NCBI GenBank assembly: GCA_023438065.1
Contig: JAEXRH010000012.1
Coordinates: 744,001 to 808,000, forward strand
From: Spirochaetota bacterium
GTDB lineage: Bacteria > Spirochaetota > Spirochaetia > Treponematales > Treponemataceae
Direction of reading: 5' to 3'
Length of the DNA stretch: 64,000 bases
Shown here: piece by piece, positions 25,951 through 35,293 of the stretch
Layout: the number at the start of each line of letters is the position of its first letter
Position numbering within the stretch: the first letter of the stretch is position 1
Program-made: the position numbers and the translations under genes
The notes under the pieces: generated by a model
What the model was told of the DNA's origin: nothing
Database searches by the model: none
What the model saw: only the letters and a program-made list of their open reading frames with translations

Positions 25951-26302
25951 CGGGATCCCTCACGGTAAACCAACCGCCGAGCCCGAGATTATCGAAGACC
26001 ATGCGTACCTTCGGCGCCATCGTAGAGACGTAGAAACGGATATTCCGCTCCTCCGCGTGAACCATTGCCGCCGACAGGATACCCACCCCCGCGGAAGCGA
26101 TATACTCGACGTCTCGAATGTCGACATAGAGCGCCGATCCCGGGGTCATGAGGTCGAGAAGCTCGAAGAGAACCGTCCGGAGCCGATAGATGATGTTGAG
26201 ATTGAGTTCTCCCTTGATGCCCACGATCGCCGGCGTGTTCGGTTCCGCGTACGACCAGTATACCTGAATGTCCTCGATCTCGACCTTCGTTCTCATAATC
26301 AC
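25934..26302 (-). CDS. STAS-domain anti-sigma factor antagonist
   Basis: A 122-residue single-domain STAS protein. The phosphorylatable serine is Ser 70 in DVEYIASAGVGIL, the position used in SpoIIAA/RsbV-type partner switching. In such systems a kinase phosphorylates the STAS protein, and a PP2C phosphatase restores it so that it can capture the anti-sigma factor. The PP2C candidate is encoded 50 nt upstream in the same direction. An RsbW-type anti-sigma kinase is not seen in the window. The gene overlaps the histidine kinase start. Confidence 0.88.
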   Translation of the reverse strand: MIMRTKVEIEDIQVYWSYAEPNTPAIVGIKGELNLNIIYRLRTVLFELLDLMTPGSALYVDIRDVEYIASAGVGILSAAMVHAEERNIRFYVSTMAPKVRMVFDNLGLGGWFTVRDPVVQEP

Positions 26303-26352
26303 CCCTGCCTCGTTTCGGGTCCTCCGCGCGGTTTTTCGGCGGGAACCCGTCG

Positions 26353-27516
26353 TTATACTATCTTCGCGGTAACTACCGTCACGTCATCCGAGAAAGATTG
26401 CGCGCCGGATGTTTCGAGCGCCGCCTCGAGAAGCCGTTTATGGAAATCCTGCCCCTGAGGGACCTTCGCGAGCACGGATTGAAGCTGAATCCCCGATCCG
26501 ACCTCGACAAGGCCGTCCGTGTAGAGCAGGATAGTGTCCCCGGAACACACGGAAATCCGCAGCTCCTTATGCAAAACCTTCTGGGAGAACCCGATCGCGG
26601 AACCCGCGACGGGAAGCTCGGTCGCCGAGGGACCGGAGACGATGAAGGGGTGGCAATGACCGGCGTTCGCGTAGGTCAAGGAGCCCTCGCGCAGATCGAG
26701 AAGGCCGGCGAAAAAGGTGATGAGCATGCTCGAGGACGAGCGCAACTCGAACTGCATGCGCTGATTGAGCCATCCGAGAAAGTCGGCCGGGGAAAACTTT
26801 CCGCCGATCACGTTCCGGATGTACTCGGGATAGATAACCGCCTTGAGAATACCGGTAACGATCGCGGCCTTGAGGCCATGGCCCGAAACGTCGCCCAGGA
26901 GCATGAGATACCGGTCGGGCGCGAGCGAGATCACGTCGTAATAGTCGCCCCCGCAATAGAGACCGGGAACGGGCCGATAGCTCGCGCGGAATTCCACCTT
27001 GTCGTTCGCGGGAAGGTTCGGTCTCAGTATCGCCTTTTGAAGTTCGCCCGCGAGCTTGAGCTCTTCTTCGAGCCGCTTCATGTGGATCTCGTTCTGTATC
27101 CGGATTTCCCGATATTCCCAAGCCTTCGTGACCTCGCCGAGAAGATAGGCGGAATCCCAGGGCTTGAGCATGTAGCTGAATATCCCGGCGCTCACCGCCT
27201 TCACGATCTCCTCGGTTTCCGAGTAGCCCGTAAGGAGAAGCGTAATGATCGAGGGATACAGGCGCTTGACCTCGAGAAGGAAGTCGGACCCCTTCATCTC
27301 GGGCATGCGCAGGTCGGAGATGATCAGGTCGATCGTCGCCGCGCGTTCTTCAAGTATCGCGAGTCCGTCCTTCGCGGAAAGCGCCGTATAGATGTCGAGC
27401 TTCCGATCGCGGCTCCATTGATGGAGTTCGCGTTTCAGGGCAAACAATATGTTCTGCTCGTCGTCGACGAGGAGAATGCCATGAGAGGCCTTTGCCGCTT
27501 CCGTTGAGACTTCCAT
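26353..27516 (-). CDS. Response regulator with SpoIIE/PP2C phosphatase output (RsbU-like)
   Basis: A 387-residue protein. The N-terminal receiver domain has phospho-acceptor Asp 68 (LIISDLRMPEMKG), with acidic DDE at 18-20. A short coiled coil (about 130-155) leads to a PP2C domain with PVPGLYCGGDYYDV, LMLLGDVSGHGLKAAIVTG and a C-terminal QSFSDDVTVVTAKIV. It should dephosphorylate the downstream STAS protein when its receiver is phosphorylated. The start at 27516 lies 6 nt after a TATACT box, with no Shine-Dalgarno. It heads the PP2C-STAS-kinase operon. Confidence 0.93.
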   Translation of the reverse strand: MEVSTEAAKASHGILLVDDEQNILFALKRELHQWSRDRKLDIYTALSAKDGLAILEERAATIDLIISDLRMPEMKGSDFLLEVKRLYPSIITLLLTGYSETEEIVKAVSAGIFSYMLKPWDSAYLLGEVTKAWEYREIRIQNEIHMKRLEEELKLAGELQKAILRPNLPANDKVEFRASYRPVPGLYCGGDYYDVISLAPDRYLMLLGDVSGHGLKAAIVTGILKAVIYPEYIRNVIGGKFSPADFLGWLNQRMQFELRSSSSMLITFFAGLLDLREGSLTYANAGHCHPFIVSGPSATELPVAGSAIGFSQKVLHKELRISVCSGDTILLYTDGLVEVGSGIQLQSVLAKVPQGQDFHKRLLEAALETSGAQSFSDDVTVVTAKIV

Positions 27517-27522
27517 GCTTTA

Positions 27523-27551
27523 AGTATAGGTAACGGGGAATCGCGTGCAAA
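27523..27551 (-). promoter_or_regulatory. Leaderless promoter of PP2C operon
   Basis: Read on the minus strand: TTTGCA (27551-27546), 17-nt spacer, TATACT (27528-27523), then 6 nt to the ATG. Confidence 0.6.
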
Positions 27552-27655
27552 CGTTTCCCCGGTTTTTTACCGGCGGTAAAGCGGTTTTACCGGAGGTTTT
27601 TCGGCGCTCATCCCGCCAAAGGTCCGCGGTCGTCGCGGAATGGCGGGCACGGGAC

Positions 27656-27691
27656 AAAAAAAAACCGCGGCTCCCCGGGGGAACCGCGGTT
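27656..27691 (-). terminator. Terminator of 2-oxoacid oxidoreductase operon
   Basis: On the minus strand AACCGCGG pairs with CCGCGGTT around a GC-rich loop, followed by at least seven T (A-run 27656-27664). It lies about 20 nt after the last gene of the operon. Confidence 0.8.
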
Positions 27692-27711
27692 ACGCTGCGG
27701 GACAGTGTCGA

Positions 27712-28265
27712 TCAGCCGACGGCTTTCTCGCCCTCGCGGACGGCGGCGAGGTTCATCGGGATGAACTTCGCCTTCGGTCCGGGGAAGAAGCCCGCGAGGA
27801 TCTCCTCGAGGGTCTTGAGGTGAAGCGCTCCGGTCGCGCGCGCGAGGGCCCCGAGGGCGACCATGTTCGCGATCTTGACGTTCCCGAGCGAGTCGGCTAT
27901 CCCGGTCGCGTTAACCTTCACGACGCGGAAGCCCTTCCCCGACGCTTTAACCGCCTTCTCGACGTCGGCGTCCTGCACGAGGGAGGAATTGACGAGCAGG
28001 AGCCCGCCGTCGCCGAGGGTTTCGACGCAGACGGCGAGGCTGTCGCCGTTCATGACGACCGCGGAGGTCGCGCTCGTGATGATCGGGCTCGCGATCGCGT
28101 CGTCGGAGACCACGCAGTTCGCGCGCGCGATGCCGCCGCGCTTCTCGGCGCCGTAAAACGGGAAGAAGCAGACCTCCTTCCCTTCCTTCATGCCGCAGTA
28201 TACCCAGATCTGCCCGAGCGAGATGATGCCCTGGCCGCCGAACCCGGCGAATAAGGTCTTTTCGG

Positions 28266-28269
<4 letters not shown>
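27712..28269 (-). CDS. 2-oxoacid:ferredoxin oxidoreductase, gamma subunit
   Basis: A 185-residue protein with the gamma-domain signature GFGGQGIISLGQIWVY near the N-terminus and EKRGGIARANCVVSDD in the middle. It is the last gene of a four-gene operon; its start overlaps the beta gene stop by 4 nt. The complex oxidatively decarboxylates a 2-oxo acid with CoA and ferredoxin. The subunit set and sequences look most like the branched-chain (VOR) or 2-oxoglutarate (KOR) type; the substrate cannot be fixed from sequence alone. Confidence 0.9.
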
Positions 28270-29030
<761 letters not shown>

Positions 29031-30113
29031 TTACTTGCCCTCCAGGAGTTTTTTCGCGCGATCGTATACCTCTTCCTCGGTCGGAACGACGCCGCCCGAG
29101 TGGGAGACGAGGTCGACGGTGCCTTTGCCCGCGGCCGCGAGAATGACGTCCTCGACGAGCTGGCCCATGCTCATCTCGACGGTGAGGAGCTTTACGCCGC
29201 GCGCGGCGAGCGAGGCGATCTCGGTCTTCGGGAAAGGCCAGAGGGTCACCGGGCGGAAAAGGCCGACCTTGAGGCCTTCCTTGCGCGCGCGCTGGACCGC
29301 ACCGAGCGAAACGCGGGCCGAGGTTCCGTACGCGACGATCACGACGTCCGCGTCGTCGCAGGAGATTTTCTCGAAGCGGGTTTCTTCCTTCGCGATCAGG
29401 TCGTAGCGCGCGAAGCGGTCGCGGGTCTTTTTCTCGAGCTCGGCCGGAACGAGGTTGATCGAGGTGATGTGACGCGAGGCGCGGCCCGTATCGCCCATGT
29501 TTCCGACCGACCAGGAGGACTTGTCGGGAAGGCTTTTCGGGTCGCGCGCGGGCGGAAGGTGAATGCCTTCCATCATTTGGCCGATGACGCCGTCGGCCAG
29601 GATGAGGACGGGCATGCGCCACTTGTCCGCGAGGTCGAAGGCGAGGTATGTGAGGTCGGCCGATTCCTGCACGCTCGCCGGCGCGAGGACGAGGACGCGA
29701 TAGTCGCCGTGGCCGCCGCCCCGCGTCGACTGGAAGTAGTCGCTCTGGGCAGGGGCGATCGAGCCGAGGCCCGGACCGCCGCGCACGACGTTGACGTACA
29801 CGAGCGGAAGGTCCGCGCCCGCCGCGTAGGAGATGCCCTCCTGCTTGAGGCTGATTCCCGGGCTCGAGGAGCTCGTCATCGCGCGCGCGCCGGTGGCGGC
29901 CGCGCCGTAGACCATGTTGATCGCCGAGACTTCGCTCTCCGCCTGGATAAAGACCTTTCCCGGCCCGGTGAGGTGCTCGGCCATATAGGCGATAAGCTCG
30001 TTCTGGGGGGTGATCGGGTAGCCGAAATAGGCCGTGCAACCCGCGCGGATCGCCGCCTCGGCGATCGCCTCGTTCCCCTTCATGAGCGTCTTTTCGGTAT
30101 TCGCTCCCGTCAT
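29031..30113 (-). CDS. 2-oxoacid:ferredoxin oxidoreductase, alpha subunit (VorB-like)
   Basis: A 360-residue protein that begins with KTLMKGNEAIAEAAIRAGCTAYFGYPITPQNELIAYM, the pyrimidine-binding domain typical of VorB/KorA alpha subunits. A C-terminal half follows with a transketolase-like fold (VSLGAVQRARKEGLKVGLFRPVTLWPFP). The ATG at 30113 overlaps the ferredoxin-subunit stop by 4 nt and is preferred to longer starts that would cross that gene. VorB-type enzymes oxidise branched-chain 2-oxo acids to acyl-CoA. This would link to the divergent fabH gene. Confidence 0.92.
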   Translation of the reverse strand: MTGANTEKTLMKGNEAIAEAAIRAGCTAYFGYPITPQNELIAYMAEHLTGPGKVFIQAESEVSAINMVYGAAATGARAMTSSSSPGISLKQEGISYAAGADLPLVYVNVVRGGPGLGSIAPAQSDYFQSTRGGGHGDYRVLVLAPASVQESADLTYLAFDLADKWRMPVLILADGVIGQMMEGIHLPPARDPKSLPDKSSWSVGNMGDTGRASRHITSINLVPAELEKKTRDRFARYDLIAKEETRFEKISCDDADVVIVAYGTSARVSLGAVQRARKEGLKVGLFRPVTLWPFPKTEIASLAARGVKLLTVEMSMGQLVEDVILAAAGKGTVDLVSHSGGVVPTEEEVYDRAKKLLEGK

Positions 30114-30337
30114 TTTCCCTCCCCCTCGTCCTGGTAGACGGTAATTACCACGTCGGGACATACCCGGTAGCAGGAAGCGCAGCCGGTGCATTTTTCCATA
30201 TGTGCGGCGATAGCGGGATATGAACCGGACGAGTTCATCGATTCATCCTTCTCTAAAACCTTGAACGGGCAGGCGCGCAGGCACAGGTAACAGCCTTTGC
30301 ACCGCTCACGGTCAATCTTGATTGTGCCGTGTTTCAT
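30110..30337 (-). CDS. 2-oxoacid:ferredoxin oxidoreductase, 4Fe-4S subunit
   Basis: A 75-residue ferredoxin-type subunit with two complete cluster motifs, CKGCYLCLRACP and CTGCASCYRVCP. It passes electrons from the TPP site to external ferredoxin. The ATG at 30337 has GAGGAG 11 nt upstream; a longer frame to 30403 would run into the promoter. It is the first gene of the leftward operon. On the minus strand a TTGACA box overlaps a palindrome at 30379-30397, which suggests repressor control. Confidence 0.92.
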   Translation of the reverse strand: MKHGTIKIDRERCKGCYLCLRACPFKVLEKDESMNSSGSYPAIAAHMEKCTGCASCYRVCPDVVITVYQDEGEGK

Positions 30338-30378
30338 CTTTCGTACTCCTCGTACCGTAATAATGACACTATTTTCAA

Positions 30379-30397
30379 ATATGTCAATCTGACATAT
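30379..30397. promoter_or_regulatory. Palindromic operator over VOR/KOR promoter
   Basis: ATATGTCA-ATC-TGACATAT is a perfect 8-bp inverted repeat. Its minus-strand half overlaps TTGACA, a good -35 box with CATTAT 16 nt further on. An extra TGTCA half-site lies adjacent (TGACATATTGACA). The site is in the spacer shared with fabH, so one regulator may control both. The regulator is not identified; TGTCA...TGACA resembles CRP/FNR-family half-sites only loosely. Confidence 0.65.
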
Positions 30398-30500
30398 TGA
30401 CAAAAAATGCTCATGTGCATAACTTTACTGCAACCATTTATGACCCTATGAGTCTAACAAGGTTGCAACAATCTTAAAAAATCCCCTGGAGGATATACTC

Positions 30501-31514
30501 ATGGCCATCGAGATACTCGCAACCGGAAGCTACCTGCCCGCGCGGCGCGTGACGAACGATGAACTCGCGAAAACCGTCGACACGAACGACGAATGGATCC
30601 GCTCCCATACCGGAATCGGATCCCGGCACTTTGCCGCCGATGACGAGGCCACGACGGACCTCGCGATCAAGGCATCCCTCGCCGCGTTCGAGTCCTTGAG
30701 TCCCGGAAACCCGCAAAAGGTCGCCGAAACCATCGATCTGGTGATCATGAGTACCTCAACGCCCGATTATTATGGCTTTCCCTCCTGCGCGTGCATCGTG
30801 CAGGACCGCCTCGGGATCAAAAACGCGGCGGCCTTCGATATCGTAGCCGCATGCACCGGTTTTGTCTACGCTTTAGAGACTGCAGCGGGGATGATGCTGA
30901 GCGGCAACCGGCAAAGAGCGCTCGTTATCGGCTCGGACGTCCTTTCACGGATTACCGACTGGACCGACCGCGGGACCTGCGTCCTTTTCGGCGATGCCGC
31001 GGGCGCGGTCATCCTCGAGAAAACCGGCGCGCCGTCGAGCGGGGCCGGGAAACGGGGTATAATCCGGTCGGTGCTCGGCTCGGACGGCTCGGGGTTTGAA
31101 GCCCTCCTCTGCCGTCGGGGCGGCACGCGAAATCCGTGGAAGATCGGCGAGACGATCGAGAAGTATACCCATCTCGAGATGGACGGCCGCGCGGTCTACA
31201 ACTTCGCGGTCAAGGCGATAACCGACACGATGCAGAAGCTCCTCGACGAGGAAGGGATCACGATGGCGGACGTCAAGAAGATCGTCCCGCACCAGGCGAA
31301 CGTTCGCATCATCCAGGCCGCGGCGAAGCGGCTCGGTATCGGCGAGGACAAGTTTTACCTGACGATCGAGAAGTACGCCAATACCTCGACGAGCACGGTG
31401 CCCGTCGCCCTCGACGAATACTCGAAAACCGGGGACCTCAAGAAAGGAGACCTCATCATGACCGTGGGATTCGGCGCGGGATTGACCTACGGGGGAAACC
31501 TTATCGTCTGGTAA
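30501..31514 (+). CDS. fabH: 3-oxoacyl-ACP synthase III FabH
   Basis: A 337-residue ketoacyl synthase of normal FabH length. The catalytic triad is complete: Cys 118 (DIVAACTGFVYAL), His 264 (VPHQANVRII) and Asn 294 (YANTSTSTVP). It condenses an acyl-CoA primer with malonyl-ACP to start fatty acid synthesis. GGAGG lies 10 nt before the ATG. It diverges from the 2-oxoacid oxidoreductase operon, whose branched or short acyl-CoA product could be its primer. No other fab genes are next to it. Confidence 0.95.
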   Translation: MAIEILATGSYLPARRVTNDELAKTVDTNDEWIRSHTGIGSRHFAADDEATTDLAIKASLAAFESLSPGNPQKVAETIDLVIMSTSTPDYYGFPSCACIVQDRLGIKNAAAFDIVAACTGFVYALETAAGMMLSGNRQRALVIGSDVLSRITDWTDRGTCVLFGDAAGAVILEKTGAPSSGAGKRGIIRSVLGSDGSGFEALLCRRGGTRNPWKIGETIEKYTHLEMDGRAVYNFAVKAITDTMQKLLDEEGITMADVKKIVPHQANVRIIQAAAKRLGIGEDKFYLTIEKYANTSTSTVPVALDEYSKTGDLKKGDLIMTVGFGAGLTYGGNLIVW

Positions 31515-31575
31515 CGAAAAAGGCGCGCTTCCGGTCCCGTGGGAAGGGTGGCGCGATCCTTTATTTACCGTTTCG

Positions 31576-31938
31576 TTATACCTTTTCGGGGATATGCTTC
31601 TTTTCGAGCTCGAGAAGTACGGATTCGAGGTCGCCGAAAAACGCGTCCGATTCCGCCTGCATGGAAAGGTACTCGCCGTTTTTCATCCTGGTCTCGAGGG
31701 CAATCGCGCTCCGATAGAGGAGACCGATCCCGAGATTCGCGGATACGCCCTTGATCGAGTGGATGAGCCGCCAGGCTTCCTCGCGCTCACCCGCGGCAAG
31801 ATGCGCGCGAAACTGCTCGTGTGCCGACCTGTAGGTATCGCGAAACTTCACGAGAAGCCGGGAAAGCATCGGCTCGTTCCCGCCCAAACGCTCCAACACG
31901 CTCTTCGGGTCCTCAAGAAAGGAGTAACTTTCTTTCAT
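31576..31938 (-). CDS. Histidine phosphotransfer (HPt) protein
   Basis: A 120-residue single-domain HPt protein. The phospho-acceptor is His 60 in WRLIHSIKGVSANLGI, with the usual four-helix pattern around it. HPt proteins relay phosphate between receivers in phosphorelays. No hybrid kinase is encoded nearby, so its partners lie elsewhere. A TACACT box lies 7 nt before the ATG without a Shine-Dalgarno, although the -35 region is weak. It converges with fabH. Confidence 0.85.
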   Translation of the reverse strand: MKESYSFLEDPKSVLERLGGNEPMLSRLLVKFRDTYRSAHEQFRAHLAAGEREEAWRLIHSIKGVSANLGIGLLYRSAIALETRMKNGEYLSMQAESDAFFGDLESVLLELEKKHIPEKV

Positions 31939-32088
31939 GATTCCCAGTGTACCCTAGATTTTCCGATTTTCCATCTTTTTTCGATTTCCGTCGCTTTTTT
32001 TTCGGTATCCGCGAGATCGTCCGGCGACGCCCCTTTTTTCCTGTAACGTCACCCGCGCTTTCGGTCGATTATAAGAAGGGAGAAAAAA

Positions 32089-34920
32089 ATGACCAAACAC
32101 GCACACGCTTACACGCTCTTTGGCCTCGTCGCGGCCTCGCTCCTTCTCGCCGCCGCCTGCGAGAGCATGCCTACGCCCGTCAACCGGCCCAAGCCGGCCG
32201 CCGCAACGGGGCCTCAAAGCCTCGCGGATCTCATCGCCGCGGGAAAGACCGCGGAGGTCAGGCAGCGGTTCAGCTCGACGGATTCCGTGAACCAGAAAAA
32301 CGCCCAAGGGCAGAGTCTCCTCCATATCGCGGCGCTCAAGAACGACGCGGAAATGACGCAGTTCCTCATAGACATGAAGGCCGACAAGGAAGCGACGGAC
32401 GTCGAGGGTCAGACCCCCATGCAGGCGGCCGTGAAGGCCGATTGCCTCGACGCGACGCGCGTCCTCGCGTCCGCGGGAGCGTCGATCTTCGCGGTCGACT
32501 CCTCGGGAACGACGGTATACGAAACCGCGCGCGCGAAGGGCCGTGACGCCCTTGCCGCGATCGTCTCCAGGGCGACCGTCGCGGAACAGGACTCGAACGG
32601 CAGGACCGCGCTCCATCACGCCGTTTCGGGCCTCGACGAGGAAGCCGTCGCCCTCGTCCTTTCCGCGGGCGGATCGGTGTCCGTCGCGGACAACGCGGGA
32701 AAAACCCCGCTCGCGGTCGCCTACGCGAATCCCGTGCCCGACGCGAGCGCGCGCATCGCCGCGACCTTGCTCCTCGCGCGCTCCGAGCCCGTGGGAGGAA
32801 CCTTCTCCTATTTCGAGACGGCGGTCATCAAACGAAACCTCGCGATGCGCTTCGAGGAGGGGAAAACGCCCCTTCATATCGCCTCCGCGGCGGGACACAC
32901 GGGCTTCGTGAAATACCTCATCGAGCGAAAGGCCCCCGTCAACGCGAAGGACGTGTCGAGCTCCACCCCGCTCCACGAGGCGGTTCGCGGCGGTTACGTC
33001 GACTGCACCTCGCTCCTCCTCGGCGCCGGCGCCGATCCCAACATGAAGGATTCCTCAGGAAACACCCCGCTTCACCTGGTCATGCCGGTCGCTACGCGCT
33101 CCGAGATCTTCGGCAAGCTCCTCGCCGCTCGCGCCGACCCGAACCAGAAGGATAACTACGGCGAGACCCCGCTTCACATCGCGGCGCGCCTCGGCATGAG
33201 CGAGGACATCGTGCGCGCGCTCGTGGCCTCGGGCGCGGACGCGAACGAGCGAAACAAGAAGGGAGTGACTCCCCTTTCCCTCGCTATCGAGCGAAATCAG
33301 GCGAGTCAGGCGAATCTCCTCGTACGGCTCGGCTCCGACATTCACGCCGAGGACATCGAGGAAAACACCGCGCTCACGAAGGCGCTTCGCGCCGGGCTCG
33401 AGATGACCGAGGCCATCGTCGTCGACACGAACGTGCAGTCGCGCGACTCCCGGGGACGGACCGCCCTTCACGTCGCCGTCATCAACCGGGCTGACCCCGC
33501 GATCGTCGCCTTCCTCGTCTCGAAAAAGGCCGACGTCAACGCGCGCGACAAGAACGGGGACACCGCGCTCCACATCGCCATCCGCAACAACGACCGCGCC
33601 TCGGGCGAGATCCTCCTCGCGAACGGCGCGGACGTCTTCACCCCGAACGTCTCGGGCGAGTCCGCGCTCAAGGCCGCGCTCACCCGAATGGGCGGCAGGC
33701 AGGACTGGGTCCTCAACTCGACCGTGATCAAGAGCGCGGACGGGTCGGGAAACACCCCGCTCCACCTCGCCGCCGAATGGCAGCTCACCTCCGTCGTCTC
33801 CCTCATCATCGACAAGGGCGGCGACCCGAACGCGCGTAACGCGAACGGCGAGACCCCGATCTTCAACGCGGTCAAGGCGGACTCCGCCCTCGCGATCAGG
33901 ACCCTGCTTTCGGGCAGCGGGGACAAGAAGGCGGACGTCAACGCCCGCGATTTCCTCGGCAACACCGCGCTCCACTCGTGCGTGCGCTGGGCGGCGATCG
34001 GGGCCGCCGACGCGCTCATCGCGCACGACGCGAAGTCGAACGCGAGAAAGCTCGTCAACGCGCGTAACCTCGCCGGTAAGACCGCGCTTCACGAGGCGGC
34101 GCGGACCGGTAACGTGCCGTTCGTCAGGTCGCTCATCGCGGCGGGATGCGACATCAACGCGGTCGACGACACGGGAAAGACCGCGCTTACCGACGCCATC
34201 CGGACGAGCCAGACGGAGACGGTCAAGTTCCTCCTCGACCGCGGCGCGTCTCCGGTCATGCAGGACATGTACGGAAGAAACGCGTTCCACGAGGCGGTCG
34301 AGAACTCGAGCCCCGAGATCGTGGTCATGCTCAGAAACGCGGGCGGAAACCCCATGGCGCGCGATTCCTGGGGCAAGACCCCGCTCTCGCTCGCCTTCAG
34401 GAAATCGGGCGACGCGGTAATGGCCGTAATCGGCTCGAACGTGAACCTCGTCGATTCCGACGGCAACACGCCGCTTCACATGGCGGTTACCGAGCACGCG
34501 AGCGACGAGATCCTCAAGATGCTCCTCTCGTCCCGCTTCCCGGTGAATAACCGGAACCGCTCGGGCTCGACCGCGCTCATGCTCGCCGTCAAGTCGGGCT
34601 CGGAATCGTCGGCCCGCATACTTCTCGCCTCCGGGGCGGATCCCTTCGCGAGCGACAACTCCGCCTCCTCGGCGGTCACGATCGCGCTCGGCGAGAAGAA
34701 GGCCTTCATTCCCGTCCTCGCCGAGTACTGCGCGGACGGCACCGATACGATCGGCGACGGCATCCTCCATTACGCCGCTCGCGTCGGGGACGCGGATACC
34801 GTCAAGGAACTGCTCAATCTCCCGAGGATCGATCGCGCCGCGCGGAACGTCGCGGGCGAGACGGCCTACGACGTCGCGACCCGCTGGCAGCGCGCCGACA
34901 TCGCGGAGCTCCTTCGCTAG
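32089..34920 (+). CDS. Giant ankyrin-repeat lipoprotein
   Basis: A 943-residue protein. The signal peptide ends in a lipobox (LLLAAAC, Cys 24). After a short Pro/Ala linker, nearly the whole chain (about 55-940) is ankyrin repeats, roughly 25, with the typical G.TPLH.A...G......LL..GAD.N..D pattern. Ankyrin repeats bind proteins; as a lipoprotein it would sit in the periplasm or on the cell surface. AAGGGAG precedes the ATG, and a strong terminator follows, so it is monocistronic. Coding is highly GC-rich with many near-identical repeat edges. Whether it is a scaffold or faces a host or partner cell is not shown. Confidence 0.92.
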   Translation: MTKHAHAYTLFGLVAASLLLAAACESMPTPVNRPKPAAATGPQSLADLIAAGKTAEVRQRFSSTDSVNQKNAQGQSLLHIAALKNDAEMTQFLIDMKADKEATDVEGQTPMQAAVKADCLDATRVLASAGASIFAVDSSGTTVYETARAKGRDALAAIVSRATVAEQDSNGRTALHHAVSGLDEEAVALVLSAGGSVSVADNAGKTPLAVAYANPVPDASARIAATLLLARSEPVGGTFSYFETAVIKRNLAMRFEEGKTPLHIASAAGHTGFVKYLIERKAPVNAKDVSSSTPLHEAVRGGYVDCTSLLLGAGADPNMKDSSGNTPLHLVMPVATRSEIFGKLLAARADPNQKDNYGETPLHIAARLGMSEDIVRALVASGADANERNKKGVTPLSLAIERNQASQANLLVRLGSDIHAEDIEENTALTKALRAGLEMTEAIVVDTNVQSRDSRGRTALHVAVINRADPAIVAFLVSKKADVNARDKNGDTALHIAIRNNDRASGEILLANGADVFTPNVSGESALKAALTRMGGRQDWVLNSTVIKSADGSGNTPLHLAAEWQLTSVVSLIIDKGGDPNARNANGETPIFNAVKADSALAIRTLLSGSGDKKADVNARDFLGNTALHSCVRWAAIGAADALIAHDAKSNARKLVNARNLAGKTALHEAARTGNVPFVRSLIAAGCDINAVDDTGKTALTDAIRTSQTETVKFLLDRGASPVMQDMYGRNAFHEAVENSSPEIVVMLRNAGGNPMARDSWGKTPLSLAFRKSGDAVMAVIGSNVNLVDSDGNTPLHMAVTEHASDEILKMLLSSRFPVNNRNRSGSTALMLAVKSGSESSARILLASGADPFASDNSASSAVTIALGEKKAFIPVLAEYCADGTDTIGDGILHYAARVGDADTVKELLNLPRIDRAARNVAGETAYDVATRWQRADIAELLR

Positions 34921-34964
34921 CACGGAGACGCGGCGAGAAGGGACAGAACCTTCGCGCCAATAAC

Positions 34965-35007
34965 AAGGCCATCCGGCGAATCGACGCCGGATGGCCTTTT
35001 TCTTTTT
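34965..35007 (+). terminator. Terminator of ankyrin gene
   Basis: 14-bp stem AAGGCCATCCGGCG / CGCCGGATGGCCTT with a 6-nt loop and a tail rich in T (TTTTTCTTTTT). Confidence 0.92.
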
Positions 35008-35293
35008 AGCTCTCCTCGTTTCGCATCGAGAAGAGCGCGACGCCCTCGTTCGGAAACCTCCGCTTGACCTCGGCGATCATCGCCTTCACGGCGGCGACCT
35101 TGTCGTCCGGGACGTAGGCGAAAAGGACGAAGTTGAGTTCGGGCCAGGTCGTCGTCCCGAGCTTGCGATCCCGCTTACCCCGTCCCTCGACCTCGGGTAT
35201 GACGGTATAAAGGGCGCCCTGAATCGATTCCTCAAGGCCCTCGACGATCTCTTCCTTCACGGAACGGTTTGCCACTATCTCGATTCGATGCAT
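35006..35293 (-). CDS. PII-like transporter-associated protein
   Basis: A 95-residue protein with the compact beta-alpha-beta pattern of PII-like (PG0541-type) proteins found next to RND efflux genes: MHRIEIVANRSVKEEIVEGL, then GRGKRDRKLGTTTWPELNFVLFAYV and KAMIAEVKRRFPNEGVALF. It probably binds a small molecule or metal and tunes the pump. Its ATG at 35293 overlaps the end of the RND permease gene by 19 nt, so the two are translationally coupled. It is the last gene of the leftward pump operon. Confidence 0.8.
   Translation of the reverse strand: MHRIEIVANRSVKEEIVEGLEESIQGALYTVIPEVEGRGKRDRKLGTTTWPELNFVLFAYVPDDKVAAVKAMIAEVKRRFPNEGVALFSMRNEES

Noticed and set aside
30338..30403. N-terminal extension of the ferredoxin subunit
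   Set aside because: The extra codons cover the promoter and operator, and the ATG at 30337 has GAGGAG upstream.
33055..34923. Long minus-strand frame opposite the ankyrin lipoprotein
   Set aside because: It mirrors the repeat structure of the real gene on the plus strand and has no independent features.
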